Shown: positions 7,950 to 17,394, counted from the stretch's first letter. The stretch: DNA of 64,000 bases from Patiriisocius_A hiemis (GCF_031846325.1 NZ_JAVRHZ010000009.1:1-64000), one strand, 5' to 3'. Translations and numbers: made by a program. The notes: generated by a model from the sequence alone, not told the origin.

Positions 7950-8579
7950 CTAGGGCTTATACTTTAAGGGAAGATGTACTACTGTTTTTGTTTCAAAAAA
8001 ATCTTCTTCAAAAATGTCTGGTAATGGATAAATAGTTGCTTTAGGAAATTGTTTTAATTCCTCTCTTAAATCTCCCCCTTTTAAGTATAAGATTCCGTTT
8101 TTTAATTCGTGTTTACTTTTTTTGGCAACCTTGTTTTTTACCCAATGTAAAAAAGTATCCATTTGTGCTACTGCTCTACTTACAATAAAGTCATATTGTT
8201 CATCTACAGTTTCTACTCTAGCATTAATTGCTGTAACATTTGTGATTTCTAAACCATCTACAACTTCATTTACTACTTTAATTTTTTTTCCTATACTATC
8301 TACTAAATGAAACTTTACTTCAGGAAACAAAATAGCTAGAGGAATACCTGGAAAACCACCTCCGGTACCTACATCAAGAACTTTTGAGTTAGGCATGAAA
8401 GTCAAAACTTTTGCAATTGCTAATGAATGTAGAACATGTCTTACATATAGTTCATCAATATCCTTTCTTGAAACTACGTTTATTTTTAAATTCCAATCCT
8501 TATAAAGCTCTTGAAGCTTTTTAAACTGAGTTATTTGTACTTCTGTAAGATCAGGGAAGTATTTTAAAAGTATTTCCAT
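7950..8579 (-). CDS. rsmG: 16S rRNA (guanine-N7)-methyltransferase RsmG
   Basis: RsmG (GidB) methylates N7 of G527 in 16S rRNA with S-adenosylmethionine; its loss gives low-level streptomycin resistance in several bacteria. The 209-residue protein has the SAM-binding motif VLDVGTGGGFPGIPLAIL at about residues 69-86, preceded by LNVVSRKDIDELYVRHVLHS-like sequence typical of GidB (K-I-N-V-V-S-R here). VSRAVAQM is another family block. The length is normal and no part is missing. It converges with coaD and is divergent from the desaturase, so it is probably a single transcription unit. Confidence 0.95.
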   Translation of the reverse strand: MEILLKYFPDLTEVQITQFKKLQELYKDWNLKINVVSRKDIDELYVRHVLHSLAIAKVLTFMPNSKVLDVGTGGGFPGIPLAILFPEVKFHLVDSIGKKIKVVNEVVDGLEITNVTAINARVETVDEQYDFIVSRAVAQMDTFLHWVKNKVAKKSKHELKNGILYLKGGDLREELKQFPKATIYPLPDIFEEDFFETKTVVHLPLKYKP

Positions 8580-8595
8580 AGTAGTTTATAAACAG

Positions 8596-8603
8596 CAAAA
8601 GTA
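8596..8603 (-). promoter_or_regulatory. Candidate -7 box for rsmG
   Basis: TACTTTTG on the minus strand matches TANNTTTG, 16 bases before the rsmG ATG. No clear -33 element is seen. Confidence 0.4.
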
Positions 8604-8705
8604 TCAATTTGATAATAAATTTATGAGTCTTCTTAGCACTTTTAAAAAGGAGATGTTTATTTTTACAAATTCCTATTTTGGAATATCCCTATAAACCCAA
8701 ATACT

Positions 8706-9806
8706 GTGGATTCAAAACAAATAAAATTCTCTAGAGTAGACTCAGCTAAGTTCTTTAGAACATTAAACAAACGTGTTAATAGTTACTTCAAAGAAAATAA
8801 AATACAACGTACTGGAAACTGGAAATTGCATCTCAAGACTATTGTAATGTTTTCTTTGTATTTAGCTCCTTATTTTTTACTTCTTACACTTAATGTACCT
8901 ACTTGGCTACAAGTATTGTGCACAATAATTATGGGAATTGGAATGGCTGGTGTTGGGATGAACGTAATGCACGATGCAAATCATGGCTCCTATTCTTCAA
9001 AAAAATGGATTAATAAAATTCTTGGAAGTAGTATTTACATTCTAGCCGGAAATGTATACAACTGGCAAGTACAACATAATGTACTACACCACACCTACAC
9101 AAATATTCATGGTCATGACGAAGATTTAGATGCCGGTAGGATTATTCGTTTTTCAAAACACGCAAAATGGTATCGTTTTCATAAGTTTCAACACTACTAT
9201 AGTGTTTTTCTCTATGGGTTACTAACGTTTAATTGGATGCTTACAGCAGACTTCAAGCAAACTAGACGGTATTTAAAAAAGAAGTTGTCATACGGCAAAC
9301 TGCCTAAGCCAATTAATCAATGGAGTACACTAATTATAACTAAAATAATTTATGTTAGTATATGGATTGTAATTCCAATTTTATTTTTTGAAATCGCTTG
9401 GTGGAAAATATTAATTGGTTTCTTTATTATGCATTATGTAGCTGGCTTAATTTTAAGTATCGTGTTTCAATTGGCTCATGTTGTTGAAGATACAGACATG
9501 CCACTTCCAGATGAAACAGGAACAATGAAAAATACTTGGGCAATACATCAATTATTTACAACCGTAAATTTTTCAACAAAAAACAGAATTATGAACTGGT
9601 TTACAGGTGGGCTAAACCATCAAGTAGAGCATCATATTTTTCCTAACATAAGTCACGTTCATTACACGCGTATTTCTAAGATTGTAAGAGAAACTGCAAG
9701 TGAATTCAATTTACCATATCACGAATACAAAACAACTAGAAAAGCTATTATAGCGCATTTTAAATATTTAAAACAAATGGGGATGCAACCTCAATTAACT
9801 GCTTAG
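8706..9806 (+). CDS. Membrane fatty acid desaturase
   Basis: A 366-residue membrane di-iron desaturase. The three histidine boxes are intact: HDANH at 89-93, HNVLHH at 124-129 and HQVEHH at 305-310. The last has the Q-x-x-H-H form found in front-end and acyl-lipid desaturases. Hydrophobic pairs at about 45-85 and 210-258 supply the membrane anchor. It should introduce a cis double bond into a fatty acyl chain for membrane fluidity; the exact position (delta-5, 6 or 9) and carrier cannot be read from sequence. The start is a GTG, since no in-frame ATG precedes the conserved region. The aminotransferase gene begins one base after the stop, so they are likely co-transcribed. Confidence 0.9.
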   Translation: MDSKQIKFSRVDSAKFFRTLNKRVNSYFKENKIQRTGNWKLHLKTIVMFSLYLAPYFLLLTLNVPTWLQVLCTIIMGIGMAGVGMNVMHDANHGSYSSKKWINKILGSSIYILAGNVYNWQVQHNVLHHTYTNIHGHDEDLDAGRIIRFSKHAKWYRFHKFQHYYSVFLYGLLTFNWMLTADFKQTRRYLKKKLSYGKLPKPINQWSTLIITKIIYVSIWIVIPILFFEIAWWKILIGFFIMHYVAGLILSIVFQLAHVVEDTDMPLPDETGTMKNTWAIHQLFTTVNFSTKNRIMNWFTGGLNHQVEHHIFPNISHVHYTRISKIVRETASEFNLPYHEYKTTRKAIIAHFKYLKQMGMQPQLTA

Positions 9807-9807
9807 A

Positions 9808-10998
9808 ATGAATCCAAAACTTTCCAACCGTATTAACAAAATGGCTACCTCAGCTACCCTAGCTATGGCAGCAAAGGCTAGAGAATTAAGAGAAGAAGGT
9901 AAAGACATAATAGGGCTCAGCTTAGGAGAACCAGATTTCACAATTCCAGAATTTGTTAAAAAGGCAGCAATAGAAGCAGTAAATAATGATTTTCACTCCT
10001 ACACCCCTGTAGATGGTTATGGAGACTTAAAGCAAGCTATTATAACAAAATTTAATCGTGACAACGGGCTAACATATAAACCTTCTCAAATTGTAGTTTC
10101 TACAGGTGCCAAACAATCACTTTACAATCTAGCACAAGTACTTCTTAATGAAGGAGACGAAGTCTTGCTACCAGCACCATATTGGGTGAGTTATAGTGAC
10201 ATTAGTAAGGTCGCTGGAGGAGTTCCAAAAGAAATTAGAACGTCCATAGAAAACGATTTTAAAATTACCGCAGAAGAACTAAAAGCCGCTATTACTCCTA
10301 AGACAAAAATGATTATTTACAGTTCCCCTTGTAACCCAAGCGGGTCTGTTTATAGTAAAAAAGAATTGAGATCACTTGCAGATGTACTTGTTAATTACCC
10401 TGATATTATAGTGGTAAGTGATGAAATTTACGAGCACATTAATTTTACTGGAAAGCATGTTTCAATGGCAAGTTTTGAGGATATGTATGACCGTACTGTT
10501 GTGGTTAATGGTGTCTCTAAAGCCTACTCCATGACAGGCTGGCGAATTGGTTACATTGGAGCACCAGAGTGGATTGCAAGAGCGTGTAATAAAATGCAAG
10601 GACAAGTAACAAGTGGAGCTAACTGTATTGCGCAACAAGCAACTATTACTGCATTATCTAATCCGCCTAGTAAAATACAATACATGATAGATGCCTTTAA
10701 AAATAGAAGGAAACTTATTTTAGGGCTACTAAGCGATATTGAAGGTTTTAAAACTAATGAACCAGAAGGCGCCTTTTATGTTTTTCCAGATATTTCTTTT
10801 TTCTTCGGAAAGACATTACGCGGAAAACATATTAATACAGCTTCAGATTTTTCATTATACTTATTAGAAGAAGCCAATGTCGCAACTGTAACAGGAGAAG
10901 CTTTTGGGGACCCTAATTGCATACGTATCTCCTATGCAGCTTCCGAAGATAATATCAAAGAAGCTATACAACGTATTAAAAAAGCTGTTTCAAATTAA
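9808..10998 (+). CDS. Class I/II PLP-dependent aminotransferase (aspartate aminotransferase type)
   Basis: This 396-residue enzyme is a fold-type I aminotransferase of the Ib aspartate aminotransferase group. Seen in order are SLGEPDF near the N-terminus (substrate loop), STGAKQSLYNL (cofactor phosphate region), SSPCNPSG and VVSDEIYEHI (cofactor ring contacts), and SKAYSMTGWRIGY, whose lysine should form the Schiff base. RISYAASEDNIKEA closes the family pattern. It probably transfers amino groups between aspartate and 2-oxoglutarate, but related enzymes use other acceptors such as prephenate or aromatic keto acids, so I give no symbol. It lies between the desaturase (1 base) and purT (8 bases) in what looks like one operon. 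Confidence 0.9.
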   Translation: MNPKLSNRINKMATSATLAMAAKARELREEGKDIIGLSLGEPDFTIPEFVKKAAIEAVNNDFHSYTPVDGYGDLKQAIITKFNRDNGLTYKPSQIVVSTGAKQSLYNLAQVLLNEGDEVLLPAPYWVSYSDISKVAGGVPKEIRTSIENDFKITAEELKAAITPKTKMIIYSSPCNPSGSVYSKKELRSLADVLVNYPDIIVVSDEIYEHINFTGKHVSMASFEDMYDRTVVVNGVSKAYSMTGWRIGYIGAPEWIARACNKMQGQVTSGANCIAQQATITALSNPPSKIQYMIDAFKNRRKLILGLLSDIEGFKTNEPEGAFYVFPDISFFFGKTLRGKHINTASDFSLYLLEEANVATVTGEAFGDPNCIRISYAASEDNIKEAIQRIKKAVSN

Positions 10999-11006
10999 GA
11001 AATACA

Positions 11007-12170
11007 ATGGCAACTATACTACTTCTTGGAGCAGGTGAATTAGGAAAAGAATTTGTAATCGCTGCGCAGCGACTTAGTCAAAAAGTAATTGCAATTGACA
11101 GCTATGAAAATGCTCCAGCGATGCAAGTAGCACACGAATGGGAAGTGATTAATATGCTAGATGGAGATGCACTTGATGCTGTAGTAAAAAAATACAATCC
11201 AGATTACATTGTACCAGAGATTGAAGCTATAAGAACCGAACGTTTTTATGAGTACGAAAAACAAGGCTATACTGTGGTACCCTCTGCAAAAGCAGCTAAC
11301 TACACTATGAATCGTAAAGCTATACGTGACTTAGCTTCAAAAGAATTAGGGTTAAAAACAGCACACTATCGCTATGCCACCTCAGCAACCGAACTAAAAA
11401 AAGCGGTTGAAGAAATTGGAATGCCCTGTGTTGTAAAACCCTTGATGTCTTCAAGCGGAAAAGGGCAAAGCACCATTAAGTCTCAAGCAGATATAGAAAA
11501 AGCCTGGAACTATAGTCAAGAAGGTTCACGAGGAGATGTAGCCGAAGTAATTGTAGAAAGCTTTGTAAATTTTAACTATGAAATCACGCTACTTACCGTC
11601 ACCCAAAGAGAAGGTGAGACATTATTTTGCCCCCCAATAGGACATAGGCAAGAACGAGGCGACTACCAAGAAAGTTGGCAACCTGCAACGATGAAAACTA
11701 ACCACTTAGAAGCCGCAAAAGATATGGCTGCAAAAGTTACCGAAGCCTTAGGCGGTGCAGGTATTTGGGGTATAGAATTTTTTGTAGGTAATGAAGGGGT
11801 TTATTTCTCAGAATTATCACCTAGGCCTCACGATACAGGAATGGTAACACTTGCCAATACTCAAAATTTTAATGAGTTTGAGTTACACCTTCGAGCTGTT
11901 ATTGGACTTCCAATACCAGAAATTACATTAGAACGCAAAGGAGCTTCTGCGGTAATATTAGCAAATGATTTTTCAGAAAACCCTAACTTTTATGGTATTG
12001 AAAAGGTAGCTGCTGCCCCTAAAAGCGATTTTAGGTTATTTGGTAAACCAACCTCCCGTCCTTACCGAAGAATGGGTGTTGTTGTTACCTATGGAAATCT
12101 TGATAAAGATATTTCTGAAATTACTGAAAGGGCAAAAAACTTGGCATGTAAAGTAAAAGTTTTATCTTAA
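11007..12170 (+). CDS. purT: Formate-dependent phosphoribosylglycinamide formyltransferase PurT
   Basis: PurT makes formylglycinamide ribonucleotide from GAR, formate and ATP in purine synthesis, without folate. The 387-residue ATP-grasp protein starts with ILLLGAGELGKEF, then has VPEIEAIRTE, the ATP-grasp segment CVVKPLMSSSGKGQS, and FSELSPRPHDTGMVTLA near residue 270, all hallmarks of PurT rather than PurK. Length is as expected. It is the last gene of the apparent desaturase-aminotransferase-purT run, and ends 5 bases from the convergent trkH stop; no hairpin separates them. Confidence 0.95.
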   Translation: MATILLLGAGELGKEFVIAAQRLSQKVIAIDSYENAPAMQVAHEWEVINMLDGDALDAVVKKYNPDYIVPEIEAIRTERFYEYEKQGYTVVPSAKAANYTMNRKAIRDLASKELGLKTAHYRYATSATELKKAVEEIGMPCVVKPLMSSSGKGQSTIKSQADIEKAWNYSQEGSRGDVAEVIVESFVNFNYEITLLTVTQREGETLFCPPIGHRQERGDYQESWQPATMKTNHLEAAKDMAAKVTEALGGAGIWGIEFFVGNEGVYFSELSPRPHDTGMVTLANTQNFNEFELHLRAVIGLPIPEITLERKGASAVILANDFSENPNFYGIEKVAAAPKSDFRLFGKPTSRPYRRMGVVVTYGNLDKDISEITERAKNLACKVKVLS

Positions 12171-12175
12171 TTTAA

Positions 12176-13681
12176 TTACCTATTCCTCCAAAAGAAAGGC
12201 GTAAATAATATTAGTACCGTAAAGAGTTCTAGACGCCCTATTAGCATTAAAAAAGAGGCCCACCACTTTGCCAAGCCGGGTAAGTTTCCAAAATTATCTA
12301 CAGGCCCTAAATCTCCTAACGCAGGACCAACATTACCTAAAGTTGCCGCCGCTCCTCCTAAGGAAGTTTTATAATCTAGTCCTAACCAAGAAAACACTAA
12401 TACACCCATAATAAAAGAGAGCATATACAAAATAAAAAAGCCTAATATATTATACACTATTGGTTGTTGCACCGCTTTACGGTTATAACGAACAGGTAAG
12501 ATTGCATGAGGGTGAAGGGTACGTTTAAATTCTAAAATTCCGTTTTTTATCATAATTAAATGACGCACCACTTTAACCCCACCAGAAGTAGAGCCAGATG
12601 AGCCGCCCAGAAACATTAATCCAAAAAAGAAAATTGTTAAAAATGGTGTCCAAAGTGTATAGTCTGCAGAGACAAATCCTGTAGTGGTAGCAATTGCCAA
12701 TACTTGAAATAAGCCATGCCTTACCGCGCTTTCAAATTCTCCCCAAACCAAAGGATGCGCTATTGTAGACTTCGAAACATCAGCCTGAAAGTATATAATT
12801 AAAGCAGCTATTATTGAAAGCCCAATAATAAAACCAGCGTATAATTTAAACTCTTCATCTTTTATAATCTTTTTAAAACGTCCCTTAAAAGCAAAATAAC
12901 TCAAGACAAAATTAGTCCCTGCTAAGAACATAAACACTATAATGATGTACTGAATAATTGGGGTGTCATTCCAATGAGCAATGCTATCGTTCTTTGTTGA
13001 GAACCCTCCAGTACTTAACGTACTTAACGAGTGATTTACAGCATCAAAAAAGGACATTCCAGCAACCTTTAGCAAAACAGTTTCAATAACTGTGTACCCA
13101 ACATAAATGAGCCAAAGACGTTTAGCAGTATCTGTAATTCTTGGATGTAATTTATCTCCTCCAGGGCCTGGAGCTTCGGCAGCAAATAATTGCATCCCTC
13201 CTATTCCTAATAATGGAAGAATAGCAACTGCCAGTACAATAATTCCCATACCACCAATCCAATGTGTAATACTTCTCCAAAACAATATTCCCTCAGGAAG
13301 TGCTTCGATATTACTAACTACAGTTGCGCCCGTAGTAGTATAACCGCTCATAGTTTCAAAAAAAGCATTAGTAAACTCAGGGATAGTCTGAGTAATAAGA
13401 TAGGGTAATGTTCCGGTAAGTGCCATAACAAGCCACCCAAAGGCAACTATAATGTACCCTTCTCGTTTCTGAATTTCTTTTTTATGCTTCTTTGTTAAAA
13501 GCATAATTGCACCACCTACACCTAAAGCAACTAGACCAGAGCTTAGCATTTGTAACACTACTCCATCATCATAAATCAAACTTACTAAGGTTGACAATAA
13601 CATAAAGCCACCATTAACTGTAAGCAATAAGCCCATGATATGGGCTATGATTTTATAATTTAAATGAAGTACTGATCGCAT
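12176..13681 (-). CDS. trkH: TrkH-family potassium uptake membrane protein
   Basis: TrkH forms the potassium-conducting subunit in the inner membrane. The 501-residue protein is rich in hydrophobic helices and has four pore loops in the family pattern: GYTTTGATVV, STLSTGGFST, IATTTGFVSA and TLGNVGPALG. Each has the central glycine that builds the selectivity filter. I selected the ATG at 13681 (MRSVLHLNYK), which overlaps the trkA stop codon by one base; a longer in-frame version would extend 48 bases into trkA and add residues not typical of the family. trkA lies immediately upstream, so channel and gate are co-translated. The C-terminus ends in LFTPFFWRNR, as usual. Confidence 0.93.
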   Translation of the reverse strand: MRSVLHLNYKIIAHIMGLLLTVNGGFMLLSTLVSLIYDDGVVLQMLSSGLVALGVGGAIMLLTKKHKKEIQKREGYIIVAFGWLVMALTGTLPYLITQTIPEFTNAFFETMSGYTTTGATVVSNIEALPEGILFWRSITHWIGGMGIIVLAVAILPLLGIGGMQLFAAEAPGPGGDKLHPRITDTAKRLWLIYVGYTVIETVLLKVAGMSFFDAVNHSLSTLSTGGFSTKNDSIAHWNDTPIIQYIIIVFMFLAGTNFVLSYFAFKGRFKKIIKDEEFKLYAGFIIGLSIIAALIIYFQADVSKSTIAHPLVWGEFESAVRHGLFQVLAIATTTGFVSADYTLWTPFLTIFFFGLMFLGGSSGSTSGGVKVVRHLIMIKNGILEFKRTLHPHAILPVRYNRKAVQQPIVYNILGFFILYMLSFIMGVLVFSWLGLDYKTSLGGAAATLGNVGPALGDLGPVDNFGNLPGLAKWWASFLMLIGRLELFTVLILFTPFFWRNR

Positions 13682-15030
13682 TAAACAAACAGTTTTTCTA
13701 CTTTGGCAATAGATTGAGGAAGACAACAAACAACTATCCTATCACCACTTTGAATTCTAAAATCTCCTAAAGCAATAATCCCTTCATTGTTTCTAATTAC
13801 ACCACCAATAATTGCAGATCTAGGAAAATCAATCTCCCTTATTATTTCATTACAGACCATAGAATCCTGAGAAACCAAAAACTCTAGTAACTCAACATTC
13901 ATATTATTAAGCTTAGTCATAGCTACAACTTCTCCTTTTCTTACATATCTAAAGATGTTATTTGCAGCTAGTAATTTTTTATTAATCAAAGTATCTATTC
14001 CTATAGATTGTGATAATTGAAAATAATCCATGTTTTCAACCAGAGCGATAGCTTTTTTCACTCCTTTTGACTTAGCTACCAAACAAGACATTATGTTTGT
14101 TTCACTATTACCAGTTACAGATATAAAAGCGTCCATATCCTGTATAGATTCTTCTTGTAACAAATCTACATTTCTTCCATCTCCATTTATTACGAGACAC
14201 CTTGGATTATCATCTGCGATTTCGTAGGCTTTCTCTTTATCGCTTTCAACAAGTTTTACATTAAATTTATTTTTACATAAATCTTTTGCTGTCTTACAGC
14301 CAATTTTACTTCCACCGAGAATCATTACATTTTTAATTTCTTCTCTAACCTTTCCGCTAAGTTCATATATTTGATCAACTCCATCACTTGTAGTTGTAAA
14401 ATATACTTGATCTCCTTCTTTAAAAAGTGTATCTCCTCTAGGTATTATAGTATATTGAGTACCATATCGCTGTATGGCAATAGGCATATATTTTAAATCT
14501 GGATAAACTTCTCCAACCTCACTAACTGTTTTTCCTACAAAGGCTGTTGTGCGTGAAAGAGAAAGACCTATCATTGTTAAAGCTCCATCATCAAACTCAT
14601 ATGTGTCATTAAATGCACTTTGGTTTAGGAGCAGCTCAATTTCATTAGCGGCAAGTGATTCTGGAGAAATAAGTTCATCAATTCCAAACTTTGTAAATCC
14701 AACTTCATCTTTGTTTTCTATAAACTCTGTATTAGAAATTCTGGCAATAGTCTTTGCAGCTCCTAATTGTTTTGCTAATACACAAACAGTAATATTTGTA
14801 GTCTCACTAGAAGTAACAGCCACTACAAGATCTGTATCGTCAACTTTTGCCTCTTTTAAAACAGCTATAGATGTTGCGTCACCTTTAATAACCCTAATAT
14901 CCAAATGACTATCTGCACTCGCTAGAGATTCTCTGTCTGGATCTATTAGTGTAATATCTTGGGACTCGAAAGAAAGGAGTTTTGCTAAATGAAATCCTAC
15001 CTCACCGGCACCGGCAATAATAATTTTCAT
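13681..15030 (-). CDS. trkA: Trk system potassium uptake protein TrkA
   Basis: TrkA is the cytoplasmic nucleotide-binding regulator of the TrkH channel. The 449-residue protein has two tandem RCK halves. The first begins with IIIAGAGEVGFHLAKLL (Rossmann loop GxGxxG) and the second with VMILGGSKIGCKTAKDL at about residue 235. Each half is followed by a TrkA-C domain of about 80 residues, the last ending near GDRIVVCC. This full-length two-module form gates TrkH in response to ATP/ADP or NADH in characterised systems. It is the first gene of the trkA-trkH pair, expressed from a TACCTTTG box about 105 bases upstream and divergent from ubiE. Confidence 0.94.
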   Translation of the reverse strand: MKIIIAGAGEVGFHLAKLLSFESQDITLIDPDRESLASADSHLDIRVIKGDATSIAVLKEAKVDDTDLVVAVTSSETTNITVCVLAKQLGAAKTIARISNTEFIENKDEVGFTKFGIDELISPESLAANEIELLLNQSAFNDTYEFDDGALTMIGLSLSRTTAFVGKTVSEVGEVYPDLKYMPIAIQRYGTQYTIIPRGDTLFKEGDQVYFTTTSDGVDQIYELSGKVREEIKNVMILGGSKIGCKTAKDLCKNKFNVKLVESDKEKAYEIADDNPRCLVINGDGRNVDLLQEESIQDMDAFISVTGNSETNIMSCLVAKSKGVKKAIALVENMDYFQLSQSIGIDTLINKKLLAANNIFRYVRKGEVVAMTKLNNMNVELLEFLVSQDSMVCNEIIREIDFPRSAIIGGVIRNNEGIIALGDFRIQSGDRIVVCCLPQSIAKVEKLFV

Positions 15031-15134
15031 CTGTAAATGATATTTGATAAATATGAAAATGCAATGCCCACTATATTAATCTCTATTAATTTAATTATTT
15101 TGGGGCAGTTCATAATTCAATTGTAATGAGAATG

Positions 15135-15142
15135 CAAAGGTA
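15135..15142 (-). promoter_or_regulatory. Candidate -7 box for trkA-trkH
   Basis: TACCTTTG on the minus strand matches TANNTTTG exactly and is identical to the -7 box of the rpsL promoter. It lies in the 174-base divergent region, implying a 5' leader of about 95-100 bases. Confidence 0.45.
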
Positions 15143-15185
15143 GCTATTTTATAGATAGCTAGTGGTGCATCCTCTTAAAATTATG

Positions 15186-15193
15186 TAGCTTTG
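15186..15193 (+). promoter_or_regulatory. Candidate -7 box for ubiE-porT
   Basis: TAGCTTTG matches TANNTTTG, 11 bases before the ubiE ATG. It faces away from the trkA box 43 bases to the left, so the region has two back-to-back promoters. No clear -33 element. Confidence 0.45.
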
Positions 15194-15204
15194 CAACCGC
15201 ATAT

Positions 15205-15936
15205 ATGGAAAAGAAAGTTACCCCTTATAAAGACTCCTCGCTCAACAAAAAACAGCAAGTTGAGCAGATGTTTGATACCATTTCTGGAAATTATGATGGC
15301 CTAAATAGAGTTATCTCGTTAGGGATTGATGTAAAGTGGAGGAAAAAGGTAATTAAACTAGTTTCAGGCACTAATCCTACTAGCATTTTAGATATAGCAA
15401 CAGGAACAGGTGATCTAGCAATACAATTTGCTGAAGCTACTCAAGCAGAAAAAATTATAGGTTTAGACCTTAGTGAAGGGATGTTAAACATTGCGCATAA
15501 AAAAATAGCAAAAACTAATTTTAGAAACCGAATTGATTTTGTAAAAGGAGATAGTGAAAATCTGCCTTTTGAAGATAATAGCTTTGATGCTATTACTGTA
15601 TCATTTGGTATTAGGAATTTTGAAACACTTGAAAAAGGGCTTTCAGAAATATTAAGAGTATTAAAGCCAAAGGGGATATTTGTAATACTTGAAACTTCAG
15701 TACCTACTAAAATACCTTTCAAGCAAGGGTACACAATCTACTCTAAAGGAATACTTCCAATTATCGGAAAGCTTTTTTCAAAAGACAAAGTGGCTTACAA
15801 GTATCTTAGTGAAAGCGCCTCGGTTTTTCCATATGGTTCAACACTCAACAATATTTTAAGAAAAATTGGGTTTAAAGAAGTGGAAAATAAACCGCAAACA
15901 TTTGGGGTAGCAACAATATATAAAGCTACTAAGTAA
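15205..15936 (+). CDS. ubiE: Demethylmenaquinone methyltransferase (UbiE/MenG)
   Basis: A 243-residue class I methyltransferase that makes menaquinone from demethylmenaquinone; flavobacteria use menaquinone, so the MenG role is expected. Motif I is ILDIATGTGDLAIQFA at about residues 57-72. The UbiE signature blocks are present: NYDGLNRVISLGID-like sequence at the N-terminus (Y-D-x-x-N), FDAITVSFGIRNFE in the middle and VFPYGSTL near the end. It is three bases from porT, an arrangement that is common in Bacteroidota and that helps identify porT. The enzyme is cytoplasmic or peripheral to the inner membrane. Confidence 0.94.
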   Translation: MEKKVTPYKDSSLNKKQQVEQMFDTISGNYDGLNRVISLGIDVKWRKKVIKLVSGTNPTSILDIATGTGDLAIQFAEATQAEKIIGLDLSEGMLNIAHKKIAKTNFRNRIDFVKGDSENLPFEDNSFDAITVSFGIRNFETLEKGLSEILRVLKPKGIFVILETSVPTKIPFKQGYTIYSKGILPIIGKLFSKDKVAYKYLSESASVFPYGSTLNNILRKIGFKEVENKPQTFGVATIYKATK

Positions 15937-15939
15937 TTT

Positions 15940-16647
15940 ATGAGAAAGCTATTTTTTGTTTTATGTTTATTAGTTTTTGCACAAGCTGCTACAGCACAGC
16001 TTTTTAGCAAAGAAAGGCTAGCAAATTTAGAAACTTTTGATAATCGTTTTTTAACGTGGGGATATTTTTTAGGTTTTAATAGCTATGATTTTAAAATAGA
16101 ATACAAAAATCAAAATACTGACCTCAACACAGATGTCTTAATTACCGAAGAAGCAGGTTTTAACGTTGGTTTAATTGGTGATATGCGCATTAACAAACAC
16201 CTTAATCTTCGTTTAGAGCCAGGTTTATATTACACGAAAAGAGATTTATATTTCCCAAATTTTACTGAAGAAAAAGATTTTTTAAGAGAAATAAAATCTA
16301 CCTACATTCATGTCCCGCTTTTACTTAAAGTTTCAACAAAAAGATTAAACAACATAAAACCTTTCTTAGTTGGTGGGGTTTCTGCCTCTTTTAACTTATC
16401 TAGTAATGAAGATAACCCAGAGGACAATTTCGAAGGCCAGTTTAGAACGACAACAAATACCACTTATTATGAAGTTGGATTTGGTATAGATATATACTTA
16501 TACTACTTTAAGTTTACGCCATCTATAAGAGGTGTATTTGCAATGAGTGATGAGCTTGTTGCAGACGATGATCCTAACAGTCCTTGGACAGGGAACATTT
16601 CTAGTTTAAAATCCAGAGGTGTTTTTATCAATTTTACGTTCCAGTAG
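15940..16647 (+). CDS. porT: Outer membrane protein PorT/SprT of the type IX secretion system
   Basis: The 235-residue protein has a signal peptide (MRKLFFVLCLLVFAQAATAQ) and alternating beta-strand sequence of a small outer membrane barrel, with paired segments such as NVGLIGDMRINKHLNLRLEPG and VHVPLLLKVST-like strands. PorT is a known requirement for type IX secretion in Porphyromonas gingivalis, and SprT plays that role in Flavobacterium johnsoniae. The direct downstream position to ubiE supports the assignment. Secreted clients are in this same window (gene at 2919). The last 14 bases overlap the 3' end of the convergent RNA methyltransferase gene. Confidence 0.85.
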   Translation: MRKLFFVLCLLVFAQAATAQLFSKERLANLETFDNRFLTWGYFLGFNSYDFKIEYKNQNTDLNTDVLITEEAGFNVGLIGDMRINKHLNLRLEPGLYYTKRDLYFPNFTEEKDFLREIKSTYIHVPLLLKVSTKRLNNIKPFLVGGVSASFNLSSNEDNPEDNFEGQFRTTTNTTYYEVGFGIDIYLYYFKFTPSIRGVFAMSDELVADDDPNSPWTGNISSLKSRGVFINFTFQ

Positions 16648-17359
16648 TTCGCATAAACTCACTAAGCAATACTGCCGTTGCTGTAGCCACATTTAAGCTT
16701 TCAGTTTCTTTATTTATACCAAATTGTGGTATCGAAATTTTATTAGAAATCATTGCTTGTAGCGTATCTGAAATCCCATTTGCTTCATTACCCATAACTA
16801 GAATAGCGTCTGTAGGTAATTTTGTTTCATAAACAGAAGCTCCATCCATTACAGCAGCGTATTGTGACAAATCTGTTGTTTTAAGAGTTTCAGGCAGATC
16901 AAGATAAGAAATTGACACCCTAGCAATAGAACCCATTGATGCTTGGACTACTTTTGTGTTGTATCTGTCCACCGTATCCTTTGAGCAAAGCAAATGTGTT
17001 ACTCCAAACCAATCGCAAAGTCTAATAATTGTACCCAAATTTCCAGGATCTCTTACCGAATCTAATACAACAATTAAACCTTCAAATTTAATTTTTTGTG
17101 GTTTAGGAATAAAAAATAAAGCAACTCCAATATGTGGAGTCTTCAAGGCACTAATCTTTCTTAAGTCTGAATCTGAAATGGATACATAATTTTCAGTATC
17201 TAAAAAATTATCGGTAGCAAATAAAGTATGTAGCTTCGCACCAGAAGCTACTAGGTCTTTTATAATTTTAGGTCCTTCAGCAAAAAACAAACCTTCTTTT
17301 TCTCGGTACTTTTTTTGCTGTAAACTCGTTATTAACTTTATTTGACTTTTACTTATCAA
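16634..17359 (-). CDS. TrmH/SpoU-family RNA 2'-O-methyltransferase
   Basis: This protein has the SPOUT-class motifs: LDSVRDPGNLGTIIRLCD (motif 1), VMGNEANGISD (motif 2) and ESLNVATATAVLLSEF (motif 3), which form the knotted SAM site. The N-terminal part, IKLITSLQQKKYREKEGLF, is the substrate-binding domain found in 23S rRNA methyltransferases of this family. The exact RNA target is unknown. I chose a TTG start at 17359, giving 241 residues that begin at the conserved I-S-K-S-Q-I-K-L-I; a further in-frame TTG at 17383 would add 8 residues but reaches into the promoter region of tamL. It overlaps porT by 14 bases tail to tail and is divergent from tamL. Confidence 0.85.
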   Translation of the reverse strand: MISKSQIKLITSLQQKKYREKEGLFFAEGPKIIKDLVASGAKLHTLFATDNFLDTENYVSISDSDLRKISALKTPHIGVALFFIPKPQKIKFEGLIVVLDSVRDPGNLGTIIRLCDWFGVTHLLCSKDTVDRYNTKVVQASMGSIARVSISYLDLPETLKTTDLSQYAAVMDGASVYETKLPTDAILVMGNEANGISDTLQAMISNKISIPQFGINKETESLNVATATAVLLSEFMRTTGT

Positions 17360-17375
17360 ATTTATCCTATTTTTG
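17341..17375 (+). promoter_or_regulatory. Candidate promoter for tamL
   Basis: TTTG (17341-17344), a 23-base spacer and TATTTTTG (17368-17375) fit the Bacteroidota promoter, although the spacer is a little long. The tamL TTG start is 20 bases further on. It overlaps the start region of the divergent methyltransferase. Confidence 0.45.
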
Positions 17376-17394
17376 AAATGCAAATTGGCACTCT

